In this document: piece by piece, positions 16,336-23,265 of the stretch
Layout of the letters: each line of letters begins with the position of its first letter
Position numbering within the stretch: the stretch's first letter is position 1
Assembly: GCA_014138645.1 (NCBI GenBank)
Contig: JACJIB010000002.1
Span: 372,001 to 436,000 of the forward strand
Origin: Methylorubrum thiocyanatum
GTDB lineage: Bacteria > Pseudomonadota > Alphaproteobacteria > Rhizobiales > Beijerinckiaceae
DNA: 64,000 nt
Direction: 5' to 3'
Notes under the pieces: generated by a model
The model's input: the letters and a program-made list of their open reading frames with translations, nothing else
Told to the model about the DNA's origin: nothing
The model's database searches: none
Position numbers and translations under genes: made by a program

Positions 16336-17628
16336 TCACAGGGCTCCGAGCAGAAGCGGTTGCACGGTGCCGTCGGCGAAGACGGCATCGAGCGGGGTGT
16401 CAGCGGTGGGCTCGGTGCCCTCCCAGCCATCAGGCCAGGTCTCTAGGGTGATCAGCTCGCGGATGCGCGCCTCCTCCTCGTCGTTGAGGAGGTCGAGGCC
16501 GGGCCGGCCCCGCGCAGCGGCCGAGGCGTTCACCTCCGCCTGGACGTCCAGGATCTCGGCGAGCGCCCAGAGCCGCGCGGCGAAGGTCAGAGGCCCCATG
16601 CGCTGCGGGTTCTTGGCGATCGAACCGTCCTTCAGCCGTTCGATGCCCGCCTTGCGCAGCCGGTTCTTCGGCAGGCGGAGCGTGCGGTAGATCGGCTTCA
16701 GGCGCTTGAGCGGAGCGTAGTGCGACCACGCGGGATCGGCGACGGTCCGGTCGAGGGCGAGATCCTTGCTCGCGAGCGGACAGCCGCAGCACCCGGTACG
16801 TGCGTTCAGCTCCTCCGCCTCGTCGCCGCCGTAGGCGTTGGCGATGCGCGACGTGGACCAGCCTCCGTAGGACGGGTGCGGGGCGAAGATCTTCAGCCAG
16901 TCCCAGACGTGGCAGACGCGCCAGTGCAGGATCGGGGCGAGGGTGTTGATCCGGCCGCGGATGCCCTTCGACTCGGGAAGGGACTGTTGATACCAGCCCT
17001 GCCCGCACTCGGCGCCGTCCTTCGAGCACGACATCTCGATGCGACGGTCGCGCATCGCGCTCTCGCCCTGCCGAACGCCGGTGATCATCAGGACGGTTTC
17101 GCCCGGCCCGATCATGCCGTCGTCGTCTAGCGCCAGGCCGCCGTTATAGCCGAGGCCATCCACGTCGGCCGGCGCGAGGTCGGCCGCAATCGCGGCGGCC
17201 ATCGGGTCAACCTTGATCTGCCGCGTGCACCAGCGGAGCGTGTTGTTGTTCGGCGGCGGCACGCCGCGGCCGAGGATGTAGACGAGGAAGCGCTTGTCGA
17301 GCGGCGCCGTGACGACCCGCATCCGGATCCAGGGGAAGCGCGCGAGCTGCGCCATCAGATCGACGGCGGCCAGGGCCAGCGGCGGCAACTCCTGTCGCGT
17401 GTCGGCATAGTAGACCGTCAGCGACTTCGGTCTCGGCACGCGACCGGTCTCGATCAGGTGAATGACGAGGGTCAGCGTCGCGGTGCTGTCCTTCCCGCCG
17501 GACCACGCGATGCACCAGTGCGCGTGCCGCGCGCCGTAATCGGCGAGCGACGCCACCGTCAGCTCGACGGCCTCGTCGTATACCAGCCGCGTCGCGCTGC
17601 CGGCGAAGAAGTCGGATTGAGCGCGCAT
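16336..17628 (-). CDS. PAPS-reductase / DndC-like ATP-pyrophosphatase
   Basis: The product has 430 residues. An N-type PP-loop (IAWSGGKDSTATL, SGGKDS at 43-48) is followed by the downstream motif ITGVRQGESAMRDRR and by Cys residues (Cys134 in RWCTRQIK; Cys280, 281 and 283 in TGCCGCP) that could hold an Fe-S cluster. PAPS reductases lack this long C-terminal extension; DndC, which adenylates or transfers sulfur for DNA phosphorothioation, has a similar arrangement. No dndA, B, D or E neighbour is visible. It is probably transcribed from the repressor-controlled leftward promoter near 19760. A role in nucleic-acid sulfur modification or anti-restriction is inference. Confidence 0.78.
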   Translation of the reverse strand: MRAQSDFFAGSATRLVYDEAVELTVASLADYGARHAHWCIAWSGGKDSTATLTLVIHLIETGRVPRPKSLTVYYADTRQELPPLALAAVDLMAQLARFPWIRMRVVTAPLDKRFLVYILGRGVPPPNNNTLRWCTRQIKVDPMAAAIAADLAPADVDGLGYNGGLALDDDGMIGPGETVLMITGVRQGESAMRDRRIEMSCSKDGAECGQGWYQQSLPESKGIRGRINTLAPILHWRVCHVWDWLKIFAPHPSYGGWSTSRIANAYGGDEAEELNARTGCCGCPLASKDLALDRTVADPAWSHYAPLKRLKPIYRTLRLPKNRLRKAGIERLKDGSIAKNPQRMGPLTFAARLWALAEILDVQAEVNASAAARGRPGLDLLNDEEEARIRELITLETWPDGWEGTEPTADTPLDAVFADGTVQPLLLGAL

Positions 17629-17755
17629 CCCCTCACTCCGTAGCGACGGTGAAGAGTGGCATGTCGGCGGCGTGGAGGCGCGCGTGCACAGGCATGCGCA
17701 CCGAAGCTCTTGAGCGAGCGCTGTTCCTCGCGCGATGAAGGCGCGGGGGTGCTCG

Positions 17756-18613
17756 ATGGATCAGTGGTCGGATCGCACGCTGAAGGCGTGCTTCTACGTT
17801 GCGATCGCTGCAGTCTCGCTTGCAGGATTGTGGCTCAACGCCGAGCCGTATATTTGTCCCATCCCAACAGCGGTGTTGAGCGGCGAAAAGCCTGCGCAGC
17901 CACCTTGCTTCGAATTTTGGTTCAACCGCTATCAAACCCTGATTGGATCTTTGGTCGCCATTGGTGCAGCTGGCCTCGCATGGAAGGCGACATCTAAGAC
18001 AATTGCATTCGGCCGTGAGCAAGTTGCCATATCTAATCTTGACCGTCTTGAAGCTAGATTGCTGGCTTTTCAAGATCTGGGAAGCAAAGCAGTTGCCGTG
18101 CACCATGATGCCGTACAGCAAGTCATAGAGCATATGGAGGTTCGCGCATTGCTCGCCGAACTCCGATGGATGCCATTCTTCGTCGGAGGGCGCGCATCTG
18201 CGGATGCAATGCAGAAGCGCGAGCGTGTAAAAGAGCTGGTGAAAGCGTCTGACCGCTTCCAAGAAGCTGTCATGCAGTTTGAAGCTGCCTGCAAAAATGT
18301 ACAGCTTCCTATCGCTGTGTCGCAGCAAGCTTACGAGGCTTTTGTCGCGATTTCTCACTTCAGGCGACAAGTGCGCAGCATGAACGACGCCGTCGCAGGA
18401 ATAATGGATCACAATTACATCCCGACCGATGTTCAGGGTATGATTGAAAGGTTTTTCAAGTCGCATCCGGAAGCGGCGAAGCTCAGCCCTGAGGCATTCA
18501 TGCTGCTGGATGTTTCGATAGTGAAGCAAGCACGCCTTGTTCGTGCGATGCGCGAGAAGGTGGCAGCCCTGGCGGACGGATACGTCTCTGCGAGCGAGAT
18601 CGGGGGCATTTGA
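17756..18613 (+). CDS. Membrane protein of unknown function, AT-richer cargo gene
   Basis: The product has 285 residues. Two hydrophobic helices near the N-terminus (about 10-30 and 55-78, VAIAAVSLAGLWLN and LIGSLVAIGAAGLAW) precede a soluble helical domain of about 200 residues. I chose the ATG at 17756, preceded by GGGGG. Base composition is clearly lower in GC than the neighbours and many A/T-ending codons appear. The gene runs against the surrounding phage genes and is followed at once by a perfect hairpin (18613-18632), the layout of an autonomous moron. Roles such as superinfection exclusion are known for such proteins, but nothing here proves one. Confidence 0.75.
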   Translation: MDQWSDRTLKACFYVAIAAVSLAGLWLNAEPYICPIPTAVLSGEKPAQPPCFEFWFNRYQTLIGSLVAIGAAGLAWKATSKTIAFGREQVAISNLDRLEARLLAFQDLGSKAVAVHHDAVQQVIEHMEVRALLAELRWMPFFVGGRASADAMQKRERVKELVKASDRFQEAVMQFEAACKNVQLPIAVSQQAYEAFVAISHFRRQVRSMNDAVAGIMDHNYIPTDVQGMIERFFKSHPEAAKLSPEAFMLLDVSIVKQARLVRAMREKVAALADGYVSASEIGGI

Positions 18614-18632
18614 TCGCGCGCTCGCGCGATCG
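18613..18632 (+). terminator. Hairpin directly after the cargo membrane-protein gene
   Basis: GATCGCGCG and CGCGCGATC form a perfect 9-bp stem with a 2-nt loop, starting at the last stop-codon base. No U-run follows, so termination would be weak or Rho-assisted; it may instead mark the end of the inserted cassette. Confidence 0.4.
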
Positions 18633-18846
18633 CCGCTCGCCAAGCTGACGGAGGCGGCGCTGGCGCCTTCGCGGGCGGCCTGCTCGATCAGGCCGATGCC
18701 GTCATCGAGCGAGCGCAGCGCGCCCTCGGCCTGCGAGGCGCCGCCGATTAGGAGGCCTGCGGCGAGGCCGAACGTGCGAGCGGCGTCGCGCTCGGCCTGG
18801 ATGATGACGGAGAGGGGCGCGCCGGTGTCAGCGACGGTGCTGCTCA

Positions 18847-18990
18847 TCACAGCCGCCCCGTGATCACGAGGCGGACCAGCCGGCCCGCGTCGTAGACGAA
18901 GAAGGCGACCGCGAGCCCGGCAACCGGGGCGCCGATGCCAGCGACCGCGAGGGCCTGGAGCGGCGGGAGGGTTTCGAGGAGCGCGACCAT
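18847..18990 (-). CDS. Tiny single-pass membrane protein of the prophage
   Basis: The product has 47 residues, mostly one hydrophobic helix (LQALAVAGIGAPVAGLAVAF) with a basic C-terminus. The ATG follows the HNH gene stop after one base (TGACATG), and its own stop overlaps the ATG of the split gene downstream. Tight packing and the membrane helix support it. Function unknown. Confidence 0.6.
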   Translation of the reverse strand: MVALLETLPPLQALAVAGIGAPVAGLAVAFFVYDAGRLVRLVITGRL

Positions 18991-18991
18991 G

Positions 18992-19483
18992 TCAAACGAC
19001 CTCTTTCCTGAGGCATGGAAAATTCAGGACAGCGAATTCGCCAAGCATCTCGAAAGCGACACGGTCGCGCGCAAATGCAGCTTCAACCGCCGTTTTGTAT
19101 TGGCCGAGATGCTTGTTCTTGCCTTTGACGTAGACGACTGCGTCGAAGATGTTGCGTCGCTTGCAATAATGGACGCCGCGAAACATGCTTGGCCCGACAG
19201 GACAAGCTTTGTTGGCGTTGTTTTGTGACGCCGTTGCTATGCGAAGGTTTGCCCGTCGGTTATCCAGGCTATCGCCGTTGATGTGATCAACGCAGGTTCC
19301 CGGACCTGCGCCGAGCACCTCGCGATGCATGTAGATCGTTCGACGACCGGACGTGCGGTAAGCGTACCAGCGGTCGCCCGACTGATCGGAAGGCTTCGCG
19401 GCCCATGAATGGGCGGCAATTCGAGCATGATCGCCATCGTCTACGAAGGCGGTTTGCGAGCGGCTCAGACGGATCGCGCCCAT
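18992..19483 (-). CDS. HNH homing endonuclease with AP2-like DNA-binding domain
   Basis: The product has 163 residues. An HNH motif (VDHINGDSLDNRRANLR, His67 and following Asn residues) is followed by FRGVHYCKRRNIFDAVVYVK and the rest of an AP2-type three-strand domain (about 101-155). This HNH-AP2 pairing is typical of free-standing homing endonucleases that nick or cut phage DNA and spread by repair. It lies between two tiny phage genes with 1-2 nt spacing, as such genes do when they invade an operon. It is expected to be expressed from the promoter near 19760. Confidence 0.9.
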   Translation of the reverse strand: MGAIRLSRSQTAFVDDGDHARIAAHSWAAKPSDQSGDRWYAYRTSGRRTIYMHREVLGAGPGTCVDHINGDSLDNRRANLRIATASQNNANKACPVGPSMFRGVHYCKRRNIFDAVVYVKGKNKHLGQYKTAVEAAFARDRVAFEMLGEFAVLNFPCLRKEVV

Positions 19484-19484
19484 C

Positions 19485-19694
19485 CTACGCCGCCTCGGCG
19501 AGCTGCTGGGCCTCGAAATCGTCCTGCGCGGCCCCCTCCTCCTGGGTCGCGACGCGGTCGCGCTCGATCAGGTCGAGGATGTGGTTCTGCGCGTCGCCGC
19601 GGCTCTCAATGCCCTCAAGCTCGATGCCGGAGGCAGAGAAGACGGCGAAGGCGCCGTCCAGGCGGTCGATCCAGTAATCGGTGGGGTGGGGCAC
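19485..19694 (-). CDS. Small hypothetical phage protein, first gene of the leftward operon
   Basis: The product has about 69 residues beginning at a GTG at 19694 (VPHPTDYWIDRLDGAFAVFS), with GGAG 7 nt upstream. An in-frame ATG exists at 19733 but overlaps the predicted -10 region of the operator-controlled promoter, so the GTG is preferred. The C-terminus is acidic and helical (NHILDLIERDRVATQEEGAA). No family recognised. Confidence 0.6.
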   Translation of the reverse strand: MPHPTDYWIDRLDGAFAVFSASGIELEGIESRGDAQNHILDLIERDRVATQEEGAAQDDFEAQQLAEAA

Positions 19695-19731
19695 CCTGCG
19701 GCTCCATCGGCTCGGTGAGCGGCGATGAGCC

Positions 19732-19773
19732 ATATTCCCCTCAAAGGGGCAGTTCGGTCAACCCCTTTGAGGG
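19732..19773 (-). promoter_or_regulatory. Leftward phage promoter with two repressor-type operators
   Basis: Two palindromes, CCCCTCAAAGGGG (19737-19749) and CCCCTTTGAGGG (19762-19773), flank TTGACC (reverse strand, 19756-19761), which reads as a -35 box. The first palindrome fills the spacer to a -10-like GAATAT (19732-19737). The same order (operator, TTGAC, operator) occurs at the Cro promoter near 22,460. The two palindromes are also inverted copies of each other, so a hairpin is possible, but the match to the CI-proximal sites favours operators. Confidence 0.75.
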
Positions 19774-19888
19774 TAAGTTTGGGAAAAGTTTGGGCTCCCT
19801 TTTCTACAGCCCGACGCCCGCGATCTGGCTCGACAACCTCACATCATCCCCCCATCATAGAACGAACAGGGAACATGTGCCTATTTGG

Positions 19889-20134
19889 ATGCGAGTGGGA
19901 TCAAGGCTTGCTACTGGCGACTCGAGGCTCTCTGAAATCTGTTACCTAGCTATAACATGTGATGATTGTGGCCGTCAGAATTGGTGGACGCGCGCTGATC
20001 TCGACAGTGCCGAACGATGTGGATTTAAATCGCTTTCGTCCTTAGGAGATACGCTACGATGCATTTACTGTGCAGAACGCGGCGGAGGCGGACGAAATTT
20101 GAGCGTGCGCGCTGCCATTGAAGAGTGTGAGTGA
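19889..20134 (+). CDS. Small zinc-ribbon-like phage protein
   Basis: The product has 81 residues. Two CxxC knuckles (ITCDDCGRQNWW and LRCIYCAERGGG) about 33 residues apart suggest a zinc ribbon. The region is AT-richer than most of the prophage. The start is uncertain: ATG 19889 or GTG 19877. It lies divergent from the leftward operon and might share the operators at 19737-19773. Confidence 0.55.
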   Translation: MRVGSRLATGDSRLSEICYLAITCDDCGRQNWWTRADLDSAERCGFKSLSSLGDTLRCIYCAERGGGGRNLSVRAAIEECE

Positions 20135-20188
20135 ATTCAATGGCAGCTCACGGGAAAAGTATCAGAGATTTACCTTCTGATATAGGAC

Positions 20189-21631
20189 TTACGCATCTGC
20201 AATTTTGGCTGAAGCAGATGTATCGCCGACAGCCAATTCCTCTATGCCATGAAAATCTTTGTCTTCTCTGGCATAGACCTCAACCTCATCAAGGCTTAAA
20301 TATCCGTTTTCGAGCAGTCCGATCCGGATTGTGTGCGCTCGTTCTTCAAGTTTAAGGATGAACGGTCTGCAGTCTACTCCCCCGACGTACTCGTCCTTGA
20401 ATTCGATCCGTTTGCAGGTGCCGTCAACCAGAAAAAATTCGATATAGAAATCTTTGAAGCGAACTCTTGCGTGGTCCATTCTGTTAAAGATGCGGATTTC
20501 CACTATTTCATGTTCAGAACCTAGGTCTACCTCCCACCAAGATAATCCGTAGTTTGTGTGAAAGTTGTGTAGACCGGTTATTTTACCGTTATTTGCGCCC
20601 GACGCATCGCGTTCGATTGATGGATGGATGGACCACTCGGATACTGAGCTTTGGGCAGCGTTTTTGCCGAGGGCGACGTTGTGGCAGCCAGCGGGCTTCG
20701 GAGGTGACGTATCCGTTGCTAGGCCTGCATGTACCGTTTCGCGCCAGAAGTCGCGCAGGTATAGATCCTCGGCGTCGCTCAAGGTGCGGATCACATGATC
20801 GGCGTGCCCGGTATCATGCCAGCTCTTCCACGCTGTTTGTGTTGCAAACTGCCCTGACAATCCCCTTTGAGCCCTACGGATGAAGTCCTGTTTCGACTTG
20901 ATTCCGTAATGATATATCGACGCAATCGATAAAACTTTTTCGGATATGTTATTTACTGTCGGTACTGTTATTCCAGCGTAGTCGTCAAAAATGTGCGTCC
21001 AATCATCCCCTAAAACATTTGTCCTGCGGCCATCACAAATCTCAGTGTTGACGAAGTGCCAGAAACCTGTTCCTGGTATCGTGAGGAACCGATCAATATC
21101 AATTATGTCAGTCCTCATCATAACTTTTGTTCCAGTGTGTAGAACATTTTGGCGACGAGTATACTGCAGCAGAACGCTTCCGTGAGGACGGGTCTCGAAC
21201 TCGCCGGGCCCAAAGAACGCCCAATTGAAGTGAAGAATATCGGTATCCTGAGACTTCATAAATTCCGATATGTTGTTTATATTCTTCAAACAGAGAAATT
21301 CATCCACATCCAAGAAGAACACCCATTCAGAGTCATTTTTGTATTTCCTTAAGCAGTCCATGTACATATAGTACTGCTGCCCTTGGTATGGATAGTGGTG
21401 AAATGTAACGAACCCGCTTGCGATAAAAGGCAGGCAGGCTGTGTAGAGTTCAGTTGGATCATCGTCGTTACAATAAAGATAAACATGGTCAAATCCAATT
21501 ATGGAATGATAAGTTAGCCACTCCACAACATGCTCGGTTTCCCATCGAGCGCATGCAATAATCGAGAATTGATGTTTTGCCATTTTGGTCCGGCCTCCGC
21601 CGGCATCTATATCAATTGGTTGAGTGTTCAT
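20189..21631 (-). CDS. GT92-like glycosyltransferase with C-terminal F5/8C (discoidin-like) domain
   Basis: The product has 480 residues. The N-terminal half (FSIIACARWETEHVVEWLTY, then DHVYLYCNDD and VFFLDVDEFLCL) carries the GT-A fold signs of GT92/DUF23-type enzymes, with the metal-binding DVDEF at about 108-112. The last 130 residues (NAAQSSVSEWSIHPS, GLSWWEVDLGSEHEI) resemble an F5/8 type C carbohydrate-binding domain. GC content is far below the surroundings and A/T-ending codons dominate, so it is recently acquired cargo. It may glycosylate a surface polymer and alter phage adsorption. The ATG at 21631 or the one at 21583 (behind GGAGG) could be the start. Confidence 0.82.
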   Translation of the reverse strand: MNTQPIDIDAGGGRTKMAKHQFSIIACARWETEHVVEWLTYHSIIGFDHVYLYCNDDDPTELYTACLPFIASGFVTFHHYPYQGQQYYMYMDCLRKYKNDSEWVFFLDVDEFLCLKNINNISEFMKSQDTDILHFNWAFFGPGEFETRPHGSVLLQYTRRQNVLHTGTKVMMRTDIIDIDRFLTIPGTGFWHFVNTEICDGRRTNVLGDDWTHIFDDYAGITVPTVNNISEKVLSIASIYHYGIKSKQDFIRRAQRGLSGQFATQTAWKSWHDTGHADHVIRTLSDAEDLYLRDFWRETVHAGLATDTSPPKPAGCHNVALGKNAAQSSVSEWSIHPSIERDASGANNGKITGLHNFHTNYGLSWWEVDLGSEHEIVEIRIFNRMDHARVRFKDFYIEFFLVDGTCKRIEFKDEYVGGVDCRPFILKLEERAHTIRIGLLENGYLSLDEVEVYAREDKDFHGIEELAVGDTSASAKIADA

Positions 21632-21694
21632 TTTGCTTGAGCGCCTCAGCATGAAGGCGGGCTTAGGGTCTGGAGGCCAACACGCGCGGCTTTC

Positions 21695-22405
21695 CTAGAC
21701 GCCAATCAATTCAAGCCATGGGATAACCCGGTGGACGCGAAGCACGTCACGCTCGTCGATCGGCTCTAGATGTTTGGCAGGGTTGTGCTGCTCGAGCTTC
21801 AGCTTTCCGCTCCCCCGGGAAACAAGGCGCTTCACAAAAGCAGGACCCGGTTCCCCCTCCCGTTCACCACGCAATTCGACGACAACATAGTCGCGGGGAA
21901 GCGGTCGGCGGTGGGGATCGACGTAAATGGTCGTACCGTCCTCATAGGCGGGCTCGATGCTGTCTCCCACCAGATAGATTGCGTAGACGTCTTTGCGATT
22001 GGCGATGCCCGGCGGTCGTGGCACGTGATCGATCAACTGGCCATTGAAGCTGAAATCGCCGCCGATGCCACCCGAGCCCGTTCCGTAAACTGGAACGTTA
22101 CGCGGCCCTTTGAAGGCGCTTGTGTCTACTGCGTCGTCGGCGTTGAGGAATTGGACGTTTGTCTGTGGGGCCGCAACAGGTTGAGCATCGCTCTTCGGGA
22201 AGGCTTCGGTTGGCGGCGCCTCTCCGATAATTCGGCTTGGGGGCACTCCAAACGCTTTAGCAGCTAAGCCGATGGTACGCTCAACGAGTCCGCGCTCGCC
22301 CCGCTCCAGTTTGATGAACTGTCCACGAGAGACCCCCATCGCGGCGGCCGCCTCATCGTGCGTCCAACCACGCTCCAATCGCAGTTCTCTAAGCGCATTC
22401 CCCAT
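21695..22405 (-). CDS. CI-like phage repressor (HTH plus S24 peptidase domain)
   Basis: The product has 236 residues. An N-terminal HTH (LRLERGWTHDEAAAAMGVSR) is followed by a LexA/CI-type S24 domain with Ser149 in LVGDSIEPAYEDG and Lys192 in AFVKRLV. Such repressors maintain lysogeny and are inactivated by RecA-stimulated self-cleavage. The expected Ala-Gly or Cys-Gly cleavage site is not evident; the segment reads VYGTGSGGIGGD. The ATG lies inside an operator palindrome (CCCCATGAGGGG) and has no Shine-Dalgarno sequence, so the transcript may be leaderless or nearly so and the gene autoregulated. An upstream extension to 22504 would run into the cro start. Confidence 0.9.
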   Translation of the reverse strand: MGNALRELRLERGWTHDEAAAAMGVSRGQFIKLERGERGLVERTIGLAAKAFGVPPSRIIGEAPPTEAFPKSDAQPVAAPQTNVQFLNADDAVDTSAFKGPRNVPVYGTGSGGIGGDFSFNGQLIDHVPRPPGIANRKDVYAIYLVGDSIEPAYEDGTTIYVDPHRRPLPRDYVVVELRGEREGEPGPAFVKRLVSRGSGKLKLEQHNPAKHLEPIDERDVLRVHRVIPWLELIGV

Positions 22406-22485
22406 GAGGGGAGAAATGACCCACAATTTACGTGCGCGTCCTTCCCCTTGTAGGGGTTGACGATCTTCCCCTTTTGGGGAAAGTT
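22400..22485. promoter_or_regulatory. CI/Cro switch: three operators and the Cro promoter
   Basis: Three palindromes are visible: CCCCATGAGGGG (22400-22411), CCCCTTGTAGGGG (22444-22456) and CCCCTTTTGGGG (22468-22479). On the plus strand TTGACG (22457-22462) directly follows the second and, after a 17-nt spacer filled by the third, AAAGTT (22480-22485) would be a poor -10. The first overlaps the repressor start codon. On the minus strand TAAATT between sites one and two may be the repressor -10. The arrangement parallels the three-operator right operator of lambda. Confidence 0.82.
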
Positions 22486-22493
22486 CTGGGCCC

Positions 22494-22715
22494 ATGAGGC
22501 TCATCGACTACATGCGCTCCAAAAATCTCGACGATGCGGCGATGGCAGAGCGCGTCGGCGGCATCACCGCGCACGGTATCCGCAAGCTTAAGTACGGCGA
22601 GCGCGGACCCTCGATCGAAACGGCGATCCGCATCAATGAGGCGACGAACGCTGAGGTCGGTCTCACAGACTGGGCACCACGAGCGACGCCGATCGAGTCG
22701 CGGAGCGACGCATGA
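22494..22715 (+). CDS. Cro-like HTH protein
   Basis: The product has 73 residues: LIDYMRSKNLDDAAMAERVG followed by ITAHGIRKLKYGERGPSIET, a helix-turn-helix of the Cro/YdaS type. It is divergent from the CI-like gene and starts 8 nt after the predicted -10, with no Shine-Dalgarno, so its mRNA is probably leaderless. Cro proteins bind the same operators and commit to lytic growth. Its last bases overlap the next start (ATGA at 22712). Confidence 0.82.
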   Translation: MRLIDYMRSKNLDDAAMAERVGGITAHGIRKLKYGERGPSIETAIRINEATNAEVGLTDWAPRATPIESRSDA

Positions 22716-22945
22716 TGCGCGCCCTCGCCTCCCAGCCGCTCGGCTCCGCACCGTGTTCCGGCGTTGGCCCGCGCCCCGATCTCCGCGGGCGACCTGCCCG
22801 CCTGCGGGTCCGCGTCCGGTTCAAGGACGATGGCTCGACGCTGGTCGCGCTGTTCGGAGCCTGCGCCGTCATCGAGGACGAGCGGCTCGCGAGCCACCGC
22901 GGCGTGATGGCGTTGTGGCTCCTCCCTATCGTCGGGAGCGCCTGA
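22712..22945 (+). CDS. Hypothetical early phage protein
   Basis: The product has 77 residues, overlapping the cro-like gene by 4 nt. The first 30 residues are Pro/Arg-rich; the rest (VRVRFKDDGSTLVALFGACA) looks globular. No family recognised. Position makes it second in the rightward early operon. Confidence 0.55.
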   Translation: MMRALASQPLGSAPCSGVGPRPDLRGRPARLRVRVRFKDDGSTLVALFGACAVIEDERLASHRGVMALWLLPIVGSA

Positions 22946-22946
22946 C

Positions 22947-23114
22947 ATGGCCGCGCTCCTCCTAGACATCGGCGCGCTCGACTGCGCGGTGCTCGCGGCC
23001 GGTGTCGCCCAGCGCGCCCATGCGGTGCGGGTCCAGAGCCGGTTCACGGCGCTGATCCCGTGCGCCCTGCTCGCCATCGGCGCCGGCCTGCTCGTCCTGG
23101 CGAGGGCCGCCTGA
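22947..23114 (+). CDS. Tiny membrane protein of the early operon
   Basis: The product has 55 residues with a C-terminal hydrophobic helix (ALIPCALLAIGAGLLVLARA). It starts one base after the previous stop codon. Function unknown. Confidence 0.5.
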   Translation: MAALLLDIGALDCAVLAAGVAQRAHAVRVQSRFTALIPCALLAIGAGLLVLARAA

Positions 23115-23115
23115 G

Positions 23116-23265
23116 ATGACCGGCCTCATCGCCCTCACCCTCGCCGTCTGCGCTGTCGCCGGCTTCGCTCGCGCTGCGTTGCGCGGGTCGCCCTCGGCGC
23201 TCGCTGTCGGCGTGGTCGATGCGGCGGCAGGCGCCGTGTGCTGGCTCGCGTGGTGGCTGCCATGA
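23116..23265 (+). CDS. Tiny membrane protein of the early operon
   Basis: The product has 49 residues with hydrophobic ends (LIALTLAVCAVAGFARA and AVCWLAWWLP). It begins one base after the previous stop (TGAGATG). Two consecutive tiny membrane proteins in an early operon could act on host membrane functions, but that is inference. Confidence 0.5.
   Translation: MTGLIALTLAVCAVAGFARAALRGSPSALAVGVVDAAAGAVCWLAWWLP

Larger units (their letters stand above)
17633..18847 (-). pseudogene. Phage gene apparently split by an inserted cargo gene
   Basis: From the ATG at 18847 about 75 residues look natural (RDAARTFGLAAGLLIGGASQ, then AEGALRSLDDGIGLIEQAAR). The following 290 codons are exactly antisense to the membrane-protein gene at 17756-18613. 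The last 20 or so codons before the stop at 17633, which abuts the PAPS-like gene, may be the original 3' end. The frame happens to stay open throughout, so a 405-residue hybrid protein is formally possible. I judge that an AT-richer cassette entered this small gene. Confidence 0.45.

Noticed and set aside
16336..17628. A complete dnd phosphorothioation or assimilatory sulfate locus
   Set aside because: Only one PAPS-reductase/DndC-like gene is present, with no dndB, D or E and no cysD, N or I neighbours.
17633..18850. A single 405-residue minus-strand protein
   Set aside because: Its central 290 codons are antisense to an AT-richer gene with membrane helices, a ribosome site and a trailing hairpin. 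I kept it only as a split-gene remnant.
19737..19773. A simple terminator formed by the 12-bp inverted repeat
   Set aside because: Each arm is itself a palindrome matching the CI-proximal operators, TTGAC lies between them, and no U-run follows, so an operator pair is the better reading.
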